A DNA stretch of 9,801 nucleotides from VRUE01 sp035605155 (GTDB taxonomy: Bacteria > Actinomycetota > Thermoleophilia > Solirubrobacterales > 70-9), in the NCBI GenBank assembly GCA_035605155.1, contig DATNHC010000063.1, positions 1 to 9,801 on the forward strand, in the 5' to 3' direction. Positions 1-6,823 of this stretch are shown here, piece by piece. Numbering within the stretch: position 1 is the first letter of the stretch; every line of letters begins with the position of its first letter. The notes beneath the pieces were generated by a model. That model did not search any database. It was not told the origin of the DNA and was given only the letters and a program-made list of their open reading frames with translations. The translations under genes and the position numbers were made by a program.

Positions 1-824
1 ACATGCAGATGGTCTTCGCCCTGCCGAACGCCCTGCGCCGCGACCTCGGGCGGTTCAGCCCGTGGGGTCAGTTCCAGCGCCGGCTCAAGGCCGCCGACGC
101 TCTGCTCTACGAGGAGATCGAGCGCCGCCGCGCCGCGCCGGACCTGGAGGAGCGCACCGATGTCCTCTCGTTGCTGCTGCGCGCCCGCGACGAGGAGGGC
201 GAGCCGATGAGCGACCTGGAGCTGCGCGACGAGCTGATGACGATGCTGATGGCCGGTCACGAGACGACCGCCACCGGCCTTGCTTTCGCCTTCGACCTGT
301 TGCCGCGAAACCCGCAGGTGCTGGCCCGCCTGCGTGACGAGCTAAGCGGCGAGGACGACACCTACTTGGATGCGGTGGTCACCGAGACGCTGCGCCTGCG
401 GCCGGTGATCGACGCTGCCGAGCGGACCCTGACGAAACCGCGGACGATCGGCGGCTGGGAGCTGCCGGCGGGCATCCGGGTCTACCCCAACATTACGGTC
501 GTCCAGCTACGCGAGGACCTCTATCCCGAGCCCTACGAGTTCCGTCCCGAGCGATTCATCGAGGAAGAGGCGCCGTCCTACGCTTGGCTCCCCTTCGGCG
601 GCGGCATCCGCCGCTGCATCGGCGCGGCGCTGGCGCAGGCCGAGATGGCAGAGGTGATTCGCACCGTCGTCACCCGCGTCGACCTCAAACCGACGCGGCC
701 CGATCCCGAACCCGTGGTGATGCGCGGCATCACCCTCGTCCCTCGCCACGGCACGCCGGTTCGGGTGCGCCGTCCGGCGGCGAACCTACGCAGCAACCGG
801 GCGATGAGCACCCAGCGCGGCTAA
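1..824 (+). CDS. Cytochrome P450, C-terminal part (5' end outside window)
   Basis: Haem-thiolate monooxygenase that would insert one oxygen atom into an organic substrate using electrons from a redox partner; the substrate cannot be told. Counting from the first ATG at 3, the I-helix oxygen-activation motif AGHETT is at residues 84-89, the K-helix ExxR (ETLR) at 128-131, the PERF motif near 182-185, and the haem-binding loop FGGGIRRCIG at 198-207 with the ligand Cys205. Only about 273 residues are present, against roughly 400-460 for the family, and the open frame runs into the window edge, so the ATG at 3 is probably internal and some 150-180 N-terminal residues lie upstream. The stop (TAA, 822-824) overlaps the stop of the convergent DUF4395 gene by four bases. 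No redox-partner gene is visible. Confidence 0.95.
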   Translation, partial: MQMVFALPNALRRDLGRFSPWGQFQRRLKAADALLYEEIERRRAAPDLEERTDVLSLLLRARDEEGEPMSDLELRDELMTMLMAGHETTATGLAFAFDLLPRNPQVLARLRDELSGEDDTYLDAVVTETLRLRPVIDAAERTLTKPRTIGGWELPAGIRVYPNITVVQLREDLYPEPYEFRPERFIEEEAPSYAWLPFGGGIRRCIGAALAQAEMAEVIRTVVTRVDLKPTRPDPEPVVMRGITLVPRHGTPVRVRRPAANLRSNRAMSTQRG

Positions 825-1315
825 CTCACCGGCTCGCCCGCCTGCTGCCGGTGCAGCAGGCCATACATCAGCGAAGGCAAGCACCAGTTGGTGGTCGTGA
901 CGACCGCCGCCACCGCGAGCAGGGGTACGGCGAGAGCCCATGCCACCACCGTCAGGTCCACTAGGAAGGCGACAGCGATTGCCGCGATCCAGGGGGTCGC
1001 CAACTGGCAGGCGAAGCGGCGCGGCGCTGGACTCGGCGGCAGACTGGGGCCGCCGAGCAAAGGCCGCAGCGCCAGGTCGTAGATGTAGTCGAACGGATGC
1101 TTGGGCGTGAGGAACCCGCCGACAAAGGCGGTCGCCGCCATCGCCAGCAGCACCACCGGCGAGGCCAGAACGACGCCGATCGCGATCCCGGCGAAGCAGA
1201 GGGCGGGCGAAAATCGGATGCCGAGCCAGAGGCTCTTGCGCTCCTCGTTGGAGAGGGCTCCGTAGCCCTGCATCGTCAGGCAGCTTCGGGACCAGGACGC
1301 GAAGCGCTCGATCAT
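821..1315 (-). CDS. DUF4395 family integral membrane protein
   Basis: A 164-residue membrane protein of unknown biochemical role. Hydrophobic segments lie at about residues 36-50, 52-69, 107-123 and 126-140. Between the pairs is the signature HPFDYIYDLALRPLLGG (73-89), followed by a proline-rich stretch and PRRFAC (98-103), and a second conserved spot NWCLPSLMYGLL (143-154); these match what I remember of DUF4395. The start is the ATG at 1315, which overlaps the TGA of the methyltransferase gene (ATGA, 1312-1315), so the two are translationally coupled; a longer upstream extension of the frame would lie inside the methyltransferase and is rejected. It is the last gene of the regulator-methyltransferase operon. 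From memory, DUF4395 genes often sit near thioredoxin and sulfurtransferase genes, in line with the sulfur theme, but that is association only. Confidence 0.85.
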   Translation of the reverse strand: MIERFASWSRSCLTMQGYGALSNEERKSLWLGIRFSPALCFAGIAIGVVLASPVVLLAMAATAFVGGFLTPKHPFDYIYDLALRPLLGGPSLPPSPAPRRFACQLATPWIAAIAVAFLVDLTVVAWALAVPLLAVAAVVTTTNWCLPSLMYGLLHRQQAGEPVS

Positions 1316-2097
1316 CGCTCCTCCCCCCTTCGAGCCAGTATCGAGATGCTCGTCACGCCGTATTTCTGGGTTGCGTTGTCGGCGCGATCGGAGATGAAGC
1401 GGTAATCGTTCTCGCGGACCTCGGCGATCTCGAAGCCGGCGCGCTCGATCGCCTCCAAGTAGCGATCCCGCTGCATGGCGCCGCCGATGCACGCGGCCCA
1501 CAGCGAGGCATCGCAAGTGATGCCTTCGGGGAGCTGCGTGGCGGAGACGATGTCGGCGATCGCCAGCCGCCCGCCGGGCCGCAGCGCCACCGCAGTGGCG
1601 GCGAAGACGGCCGGCTTGTCGGGGGAGAGGTTGATGACGCCGTTGGAGATCACGCAGTCGATCGAGCCGGGCTCGATCGGCGGCTCCTCGATCTGACCCT
1701 CGCGGAACTCGGCGTTGGCGATGCCGGCCTGCGCAGCGAGATCGGTCGCCTTTGCCAGCTGCTCGGCGGTCATATCGACGCCGATCACCGAGCCATCCTC
1801 ACCCGCCGCAAGTGCGGCGAGGAAGGCATCGGTGCCCGAGCCGCTGCCGAGGTCGAGCACGGTCTCGCCCGGCTCGATCGCCGCCAGGTCGAGGAAGTAA
1901 CCGACCCCAGCGAAGGAGTCGATCGCGGCGGCCGGGAGGCGGTCGAGGTCGGCGGCCGGATAGCCGAGCCGTTCGGCCAGTGGCCGCCCCGTCTCGAAGT
2001 GGAACTCGCGCTCGGGGTACAGGGCAACCTCCTGGTACATGCCCTTGACCCGCTCGGTGAGATCGGTGGTGTCGAGCTGGCCTTCGGTCGTTGCCAT
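1312..2097 (-). CDS. SAM-dependent methyltransferase, ArsM-like
   Basis: A 261-residue class I methyltransferase. The SAM-binding motif I is LDLGSGSG (81-88), the acidic residue that would hold the ribose is Asp108 in GVDMT, and SNGVINLSPDK (151-161) plus CIGGA (203-207) are the hallmarks of the arsenite methyltransferase group. In ArsM the first of these reads SNCV with an arsenic-binding Cys; here that residue is Gly153. Cys148, Cys195 and Cys203 remain, the last aligning with a second ArsM cysteine. The substrate is therefore uncertain: arsenite, another metalloid or a sulfur species are all possible. The start at 2097 follows AGGAGGA at a good distance, only 13 bases after the stop of the ArsR-rhodanese gene; a longer frame to 2256 has no such support. 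The stop overlaps the DUF4395 start. Confidence 0.85.
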   Translation of the reverse strand: MATTEGQLDTTDLTERVKGMYQEVALYPEREFHFETGRPLAERLGYPAADLDRLPAAAIDSFAGVGYFLDLAAIEPGETVLDLGSGSGTDAFLAALAAGEDGSVIGVDMTAEQLAKATDLAAQAGIANAEFREGQIEEPPIEPGSIDCVISNGVINLSPDKPAVFAATAVALRPGGRLAIADIVSATQLPEGITCDASLWAACIGGAMQRDRYLEAIERAGFEIAEVRENDYRFISDRADNATQKYGVTSISILARRGEER

Positions 2098-2110
2098 CCA
2101 GCTTCCTCCT

Positions 2111-2770
2111 CTATGCGTGCTGGGGGTCGGGAGTGTCTGCGAGGCGCCACTCGGGCCAGCCGCCCTCCAAGCGTCGGGCGCTGCGCCCAGCGTCGGAGAG
2201 TCGGCGGACCGCCTCATGCGCGTAAGCGCAGAACGGGCCGCGGCAGTAGGCGACAACCTCTTGGTCGGGGGGAAGCTCGGCCAGGCGACGCTCCAACTCC
2301 TCGAGCGGGATCGAGCGTGCGCCTTCGATGTGGCCGGCGGCGAACTCCTCCTCGGGCCGCACGTCGACCACGACTACGTCGCCCTCCCTCAACCGCTCCA
2401 GCAGCTCGTCGCGCCCGATCGTCTCGACGTCCTCGCCGAGATACTCGCGCGCGGCGCGCTCGACCTCGCCGAGGTGGGCGACCGAGGCATCGCGGAGGGA
2501 AAGCCAGAGGCCCAGCGCGTCCTCTCCGGCGAAGGCGTAGACGACCCGAGTGCCTTCGCGGGTGCGCGTCAAGAGCCCCGCCGCGTGCAACGCCTGCAGG
2601 TGCTGGGAGGTGTTGGCGGTCGATTGTTCGCTTGCGCGGGCCAGTTCCTCGACACTGCGCGGCGCCTGCGCCAGTAGGTCCAACAGCTCCAGCCGGCGAG
2701 GGCTGGAGAAAGCCTTGCCCATCACAGCGATCGCCTCGAATAGGGACTGCTTTGCCTCTTTGGAAGCCAT
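2111..2770 (-). CDS. ArsR-family repressor fused to a rhodanese domain
   Basis: A 219-residue transcription factor. Residues about 8-90 form an ArsR/SmtB winged helix (SSPRRLELLDLL, recognition helix around STANTSQHLQALHAAGL at 50-66, wing REGTRVVYAF). Residues about 118-213 form a rhodanese domain (VDVRPEEEFAAGHIEGA; active loop YCRGPFCAYAHEA with Cys176 and Cys181; terminal GGWPEW). The ArsR part has no cysteine and lacks the classic ELCVCDL metal site, so the signal is more likely a persulfide or polysulfide on the rhodanese cysteines than arsenite; this is inference. No Shine-Dalgarno sequence precedes the ATG, and a promoter lies so close that the mRNA may be leaderless. It heads the operon with the methyltransferase and DUF4395 genes and is divergent from the persulfide-dioxygenase-like gene, which it probably co-regulates. 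Confidence 0.92.
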   Translation of the reverse strand: MASKEAKQSLFEAIAVMGKAFSSPRRLELLDLLAQAPRSVEELARASEQSTANTSQHLQALHAAGLLTRTREGTRVVYAFAGEDALGLWLSLRDASVAHLGEVERAAREYLGEDVETIGRDELLERLREGDVVVVDVRPEEEFAAGHIEGARSIPLEELERRLAELPPDQEVVAYCRGPFCAYAHEAVRRLSDAGRSARRLEGGWPEWRLADTPDPQHA

Positions 2771-2773
2771 GTT

Positions 2774-2808
2774 TTGTTATTCAATAGAACTCTTGATAAC
2801 TTGTCAAG
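2774..2808. promoter_or_regulatory. Divergent promoter with candidate ArsR operator
   Basis: This AT-rich island lies in otherwise GC-rich DNA in the 73-bp gap between the divergent genes. A perfect inverted repeat CTTGA-N7-TCAAG spans 2792-2808. On the minus strand TTGACA (2807-2802) with a 17-base spacer leads to TTGAAT (2784-2779), which is followed by only eight bases before the regulator's ATG, predicting a leaderless or nearly leaderless transcript. The inverted repeat covers that -35 box, the expected place for a repressor. The plus-strand promoter is not clear; TTGTTA (2774-2779) with TAACTT (2797-2802) is a weak candidate. Confidence 0.5.
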
Positions 2809-2843
2809 GGCAAGCAGCCCATCCCGACCTCCGGAGGCTCCCG

Positions 2844-3605
2844 ATGTTCTTCCGCCAACTCCTCAACGACGAAACGGCCTGCGCCTCCTATCTGCTGGGC
2901 TGCAAGAGCAAGGGCGAGATGGCGGTCGTCGACCCCCACGTCGATCTCATCGACACCTACATCGAGCTCGCCGAGGCTCAGGGCGCGCGGATCGCCGCCG
3001 TGCTGGAGACCCATGTGCAGGCCGACCACTTCTCGGGCATGGCCGCGCTGGTCGAGCGCACCGGCGCAACTCCATATCTGCCGGCCGGGGCCGGGGTCGA
3101 GTTCGACCATCAGCCGCTCGCCGACGGCGATGTCGTCCGGGTCGGCAACACCGAGATCGAGGCGATCTCCACCCCGGGCCACGCCACCGCCCATCACGCA
3201 TATCTCGTCACCGACCACGCCCGGGTTGACGATCCCTGGATGGTGCTGACGGGCGACGCGCTGCTCGTCGGCGACGCCGGCCGGCCGGACCTGCACGCCC
3301 ACGGCGACCTCACTGCCGAGGAGATGGCGCGGACGCTTTACCGCTCGCTGACCGAGCGGCTCTTGACGCTTCCCGACCACCTGCTCATCTACCCGGCCCA
3401 CTACGCCGGCTCGGTCTGCGGCCGCGGCCTCTCGGGGAATCCGGCCTCGACGGTCGGCTTCGAGCGCCGCCACAACGCCGCCTTGCAATACGCCTCCGAG
3501 GAGGAGTTCGTCGCGGCGTTGACCAACGACATCCCACCCGCGCCCGAGCAGCAGGCCGAGATCCTCGCCGCCAACCGCTCCGGTCGCCCGCTGGTCAGCG
3601 GCTGA
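2844..3605 (+). CDS. MBL-fold persulfide dioxygenase-like enzyme (ETHE1/GloB type)
   Basis: A 253-residue cytosolic metallo-beta-lactamase-fold protein close in layout to ETHE1, which oxidises glutathione or other low-molecular-weight persulfides to sulfite with an iron centre. Visible ligands are His57 and Asp61-His62 in ETHVQADHFSG, His113 in STPGHATAHH, Asp138 in LTGDALLVGD and His186 in YPAHYAGS. GRPDL (147-150 region) and CGRGLSGNP (192-200) match the persulfide-dioxygenase side of the fold. The second His of the usual HxHxDH motif is Gln59; this residue belongs to the second-metal site, which mono-iron ETHE1-type enzymes do not use. The ATG at 2844 follows GGAGG (2833-2837) with six bases between; a longer upstream frame is rejected because it would cross the divergent promoter. 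The MFS gene follows after 11 bases. A different hydrolase specificity cannot be excluded. Confidence 0.88.
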   Translation: MFFRQLLNDETACASYLLGCKSKGEMAVVDPHVDLIDTYIELAEAQGARIAAVLETHVQADHFSGMAALVERTGATPYLPAGAGVEFDHQPLADGDVVRVGNTEIEAISTPGHATAHHAYLVTDHARVDDPWMVLTGDALLVGDAGRPDLHAHGDLTAEEMARTLYRSLTERLLTLPDHLLIYPAHYAGSVCGRGLSGNPASTVGFERRHNAALQYASEEEFVAALTNDIPPAPEQQAEILAANRSGRPLVSG

Positions 3606-3616
3606 GGCGCGCACCG

Positions 3617-4912
3617 ATGTCGGCGGGGGGAGTGCGACTCGGGCTGCGCGAGAACCTCGCGCAGTTCTCGTTGCTGGTCGCGGTCAACGCCTTCGTCGGC
3701 GCGATGGTCGGGCTGGAGCGCTCGGCGCTGCCCCTGGTCGGACGCGAGGAGTTCGACCTCTCCTCCAGCACCTCCGTGCTCTCCTTCATCGTCGCCTTCG
3801 GGCTGGTCAAGGCGCTGACCAACCTCGGCGCCGGGGCGTTGGCTCAGCGGATCGGGCGGCGGCGGCTGCTGATCGCCGGCTGGGCCGTAGCGCTGCCGGT
3901 GCCGCTCCTGATCGCCACCGCGCCGAGCTGGGGCTGGGTGGTCGCCGCCAACGTCCTGCTCGGCGTCAACCAGGGCCTCGCCTGGTCAATGACCGTGGTG
4001 ATGAAGATCGACCTCGTTGGCCCGAAGCGCCGTGGCTTCGCACTCGGGTTGAACGAGGCCGCCGGCTACGGCGGCCTCGCGCTCGCGGCCGGGTTGAGCG
4101 GCCTGCTCGCGGCCGAGTTCGCGGCGCGCGACGTGCTCGCCGTCGCCGGGGCGGCGATCGCAGTGACGGCATTCCTGCTCTCGCTGCTGTTCGTTCGCGA
4201 CACCGGGGCGCACGTCGCCCTCGAGCAGGCCGAGCACCATCCCGACGCCGACGGCGATCCACCGCGGCTGCGCGAAGCCTTCGCCCAGGCCAGCTACCGC
4301 GTGCCCGCCCTGCGCTCCGCCTCGCAGGCGGGGCTCGTCAACAACCTCAACGACGGCCTCGCCTGGGGGCTGGTGCCGCTCTTCCTCGCTGCGAACGGCG
4401 CCGGGGTTGCCGCGGTCGGACTGGTCGCCGCGGTCTACCCCGGGGTCTGGAGCGTCGCGCAGATCGCCACGGGTGCCTGGTCGGATGCGATCGGCCGCAA
4501 GCCGCTGATCGTCGCCGGGATGCTGGTGCAGGCGGGTGCCCTTGTACTGCTCGCCCTCAGCGGCGGGGCGATCGGGCTCGCTGTGGGAGCCGCCGCCCTG
4601 CTCGGCATCGGGACCGCGCTCGTCTACCCGACGCTGATCGCGGCGATCTCCGACGCCGTCTCCCCCGTCGCCCGCGCGCCCGTCGTCGGCGTCTACCGCT
4701 TCTGGCGCGACATGGGCTACGCAGCGGGCGCTTTGATCGCGGGCGCAACCGCCGACGCGCTCGGCTACGGCGGCGCGATTGCGCTGGTCGCGGGCCTAAC
4801 CGCCGGCTCGGGATTGTGGGTGTTGATCGACATGCCCGCTCGTCCCCACGTCGACCGCAACGCTTCGCCAGGCAGCGACCGCATCACCGAGAGAAGGAAG
4901 ACGGCGGCCTAA
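3617..4912 (+). CDS. Major facilitator superfamily transporter
   Basis: A 431-residue, 12-helix membrane transporter. Motif A occurs twice, as GALAQRIGRRR (73-83) in the loop after helix 2 and as GAWSDAIGRKP (286-296) after helix 8, the pseudo-symmetry expected of MFS proteins. The two halves are joined by a hydrophilic loop at about 195-230 with acidic and histidine-rich residues (EQAEHHPDADGD). Other recognisable stretches are GVNQGLAWSMTVVMKIDLVG (116-135) and GLNEAAGYGG (144-153). The substrate is unknown; placement 11 bases behind the persulfide-dioxygenase-like gene, with GAGG overlapping that gene's stop as a likely ribosome site, suggests export of a sulfur or metalloid product, or uptake of a sulfur compound. 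The charged C-terminal tail ends inside the convergent multi-HTH gene (29-bp overlap). Confidence 0.92.
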   Translation: MSAGGVRLGLRENLAQFSLLVAVNAFVGAMVGLERSALPLVGREEFDLSSSTSVLSFIVAFGLVKALTNLGAGALAQRIGRRRLLIAGWAVALPVPLLIATAPSWGWVVAANVLLGVNQGLAWSMTVVMKIDLVGPKRRGFALGLNEAAGYGGLALAAGLSGLLAAEFAARDVLAVAGAAIAVTAFLLSLLFVRDTGAHVALEQAEHHPDADGDPPRLREAFAQASYRVPALRSASQAGLVNNLNDGLAWGLVPLFLAANGAGVAAVGLVAAVYPGVWSVAQIATGAWSDAIGRKPLIVAGMLVQAGALVLLALSGGAIGLAVGAAALLGIGTALVYPTLIAAISDAVSPVARAPVVGVYRFWRDMGYAAGALIAGATADALGYGGAIALVAGLTAGSGLWVLIDMPARPHVDRNASPGSDRITERRKTAA

Positions 4913-6764
4913 CTCTCGCTGGCGCATCGTGAGTTTGCCGGCGGCGACGTGCAGCAACCTCGATCGCCCTTCGCGGAGGGCGACGATAGGGAAGATGCTG
5001 ACCCGCATCGCGAAGTTCGCGGACATAGGGCCCAACAGCCTCGGGCCTCAAGTCCAATGCCTCGGCAATCTCCCGTTCCGGTCGGCCTTCACGCCACAGA
5101 CGCATGAGCACGACATCGCGCTCGGATTTGGTCGGCGGTCGATCCCCCGGCGCATATTCGGGAGCCGGAAGCGGCCGGACATACCAGTCCGCAACGCCCG
5201 AGAACAGCTCGGCAGCGTTCACTCCCAGGGCACCAGCGAGCCTGACCGCCGTGAACACTCGGAAGTTCCGATTGCCATTCTCGAAATCGACAACATCGCT
5301 ACGGTCGATCGAGGCTCGGGAACCGAGAGCTTGCTGCGAAACGCCGACGCGCCTCCGCTCTCGAAGGGCGTTCTGCCCCAGGCGCTTCAAGGGAGAGTCT
5401 GTCTCTCCGTCCGCCTCAATGCGAAACGCACCGAAGCTCTGCTCCCAGAAAATGCCCGAAGTCAGACGCTCGCATCGCACGTTGAAACATGCCGCCAGCT
5501 TCACGATGAGACCGAGCCTCGGTAGGAGCTCTCCCTTCTCGATTCGGTTCAGATAGGAGCGATCAAGCTCGGCCGCTTCTCCCAGCTCCCTAAACGTGAG
5601 GCCGGCCGCCTGACGGTGGCGCGCCACGTTGTCGCCGAGCCGCGCCGCTATCTCGGCGTCGGAGACCTCCCTGCAATCGGCCAGGCTGATTGTCGCCGCT
5701 GTCTCTGGCTCGAGGACGACCCGATCATTCTCTGGAACCTGCGTCGCCCGTCGCCTACGCCGTGCCCCTTCATGTACGGCCCGCGTTGGGCGACGACGAT
5801 ACGGAAGGTCCTCGCCGTGCTCGCGAAGGCGATGGACGATGGCCGAGACCGACCCTCGCGGCACACCGAGGGCAGTAGCGATCTCGCCGCCGGTTTTGCC
5901 TTCGTTCCAGAGACTTTTGATCGGGCCGTCGAGGCTGTTCGCTTTGTGACCCTGGGCGCCGCCTCGCCTGGGAGGAGCGCAAGGCGGCAGGCGAGGCTCC
6001 CAGGCGATGCCGCCAAGCAAAACCTCGGGCGTCACTTGCAGGGCGCGGGCGATGGACAGCATGGTCTCGATCGTCGTCTCGTGGATTCCCCGCTCGATGT
6101 AGGACAGACCCTCCCTGCTCAACCCTGCGGCATGGGCGAGCGTCTTCTGAAATAAGTGGCGCCGCTCGCGAGCGCTGCGGACGTTCTCCCCGAATGCCTC
6201 GGCCAGCTCCTCGCGACTGGCGACCGAAGCACGCCGCGGAGGATCGAAGATCGGCACGTTGGCTGGCAGCACGAGGAAGAAACCCGAAAGCCGTTCCGAT
6301 GGCGGGCGGCGGTCCTCAGGGCTGCGCGCCGTCTCCCCTGGATTCCAGTAGATGCGGTCGGCGAGGTCGTCGATCGACACACCGATCGAATGGACTAGTC
6401 GGAGAGCTCGCGTCACGCCGGGTTCCCTTGCAGCCTCACGCTCGGCCAGAGCGATCTCGTCGGCGCTCATCGCGGCCCGCCGGGCAAGCTCCTCTCTCTC
6501 GATACCCGCCTCGCTTCGGAGCTTGCGGAGATTGATCGTGACCTGATCTACGAGGCGACTGCCCTGTCCGGTTTCCGGGATGCAGTCCTCGCAGCTGGCG
6601 GGCGGGGGATCGTCACCAAAATGGAACAGCTCCCGCCCGCATCCCTCGCAGTGATACTGCTCCACGGCTGGGCTCCAAGCGGCCGCCGGGTCAGCAGGCG
6701 ATCGTGACTTTCCGAGGGCCGGGGCAGGAAGCGGCGAACTCCCCAACAACCGCGGGAAGTTCAT
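4884..6764 (-). CDS. Multi-HTH protein: zinc ribbon, four XRE domains, two extra HTH units
   Basis: A 626-residue putative DNA-binding protein with an architecture I do not recognise as a named family. A short zinc ribbon (Cys39, Cys42, Cys58, Cys61) is followed by XRE helix-turn-helix domains at about 74-140, 187-256, 371-441 and 460-527. Each closes with a related motif: LADRIYWNP, LLGGIAWEP, LTSGIFWEQ, LFSGVADWY. After the second and the fourth XRE domain lies another HTH unit (284-329 and 555-600) beginning LWNEGK / LWREGR, containing EIA..L, and ending DLPYRR / HLPYRR plus a basic tail. The layout is thus [XRE-XRE-HTH] twice, suggesting internal duplication. The ATG at 6764 has GGGAGGGG just upstream; a GTG at 6665, with GGAG seven bases before it, would start just before the zinc ribbon and drop a Pro/Ala-rich leader of 33 residues. 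Its stop lies inside the MFS gene. Confidence 0.85.
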   Translation of the reverse strand: MNFPRLLGSSPLPAPALGKSRSPADPAAAWSPAVEQYHCEGCGRELFHFGDDPPPASCEDCIPETGQGSRLVDQVTINLRKLRSEAGIEREELARRAAMSADEIALAEREAAREPGVTRALRLVHSIGVSIDDLADRIYWNPGETARSPEDRRPPSERLSGFFLVLPANVPIFDPPRRASVASREELAEAFGENVRSARERRHLFQKTLAHAAGLSREGLSYIERGIHETTIETMLSIARALQVTPEVLLGGIAWEPRLPPCAPPRRGGAQGHKANSLDGPIKSLWNEGKTGGEIATALGVPRGSVSAIVHRLREHGEDLPYRRRPTRAVHEGARRRRRATQVPENDRVVLEPETAATISLADCREVSDAEIAARLGDNVARHRQAAGLTFRELGEAAELDRSYLNRIEKGELLPRLGLIVKLAACFNVRCERLTSGIFWEQSFGAFRIEADGETDSPLKRLGQNALRERRRVGVSQQALGSRASIDRSDVVDFENGNRNFRVFTAVRLAGALGVNAAELFSGVADWYVRPLPAPEYAPGDRPPTKSERDVVLMRLWREGRPEREIAEALDLRPEAVGPYVRELRDAGQHLPYRRPPRRAIEVAARRRRQTHDAPARVRPPSSFSR

Positions 6765-6823
6765 CCGCCCCTCCCTGTGGCCTGCGCCCCGGCCCTCGAA
6801 AAATCACCAGTCGCCCCCGTCCC

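Noticed and set aside
1316..1516. N-terminal extension of the DUF4395 frame up to an ATG at 1516
   Set aside because: The extension is Arg-rich, lies inside the methyltransferase gene, and the ATGA overlap at 1312-1315 gives a better start.
2098..2256. N-terminal extension of the methyltransferase to an ATG at 2256
   Set aside because: It would lie within the rhodanese coding sequence, while AGGAGGA directly precedes the ATG at 2097.
1999..2787. Plus-strand frames antisense to the ArsR-rhodanese gene (two overlapping, over 200 codons each)
   Set aside because: The minus-strand frame shows clear ArsR and rhodanese domains; these are antisense by-products of high GC.
2550..2843. N-terminal extension of the MBL-fold frame into the divergent gene
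   Set aside because: It would cross the shared promoter region and overlap the regulator; the ATG at 2844 has GGAGG six bases upstream.
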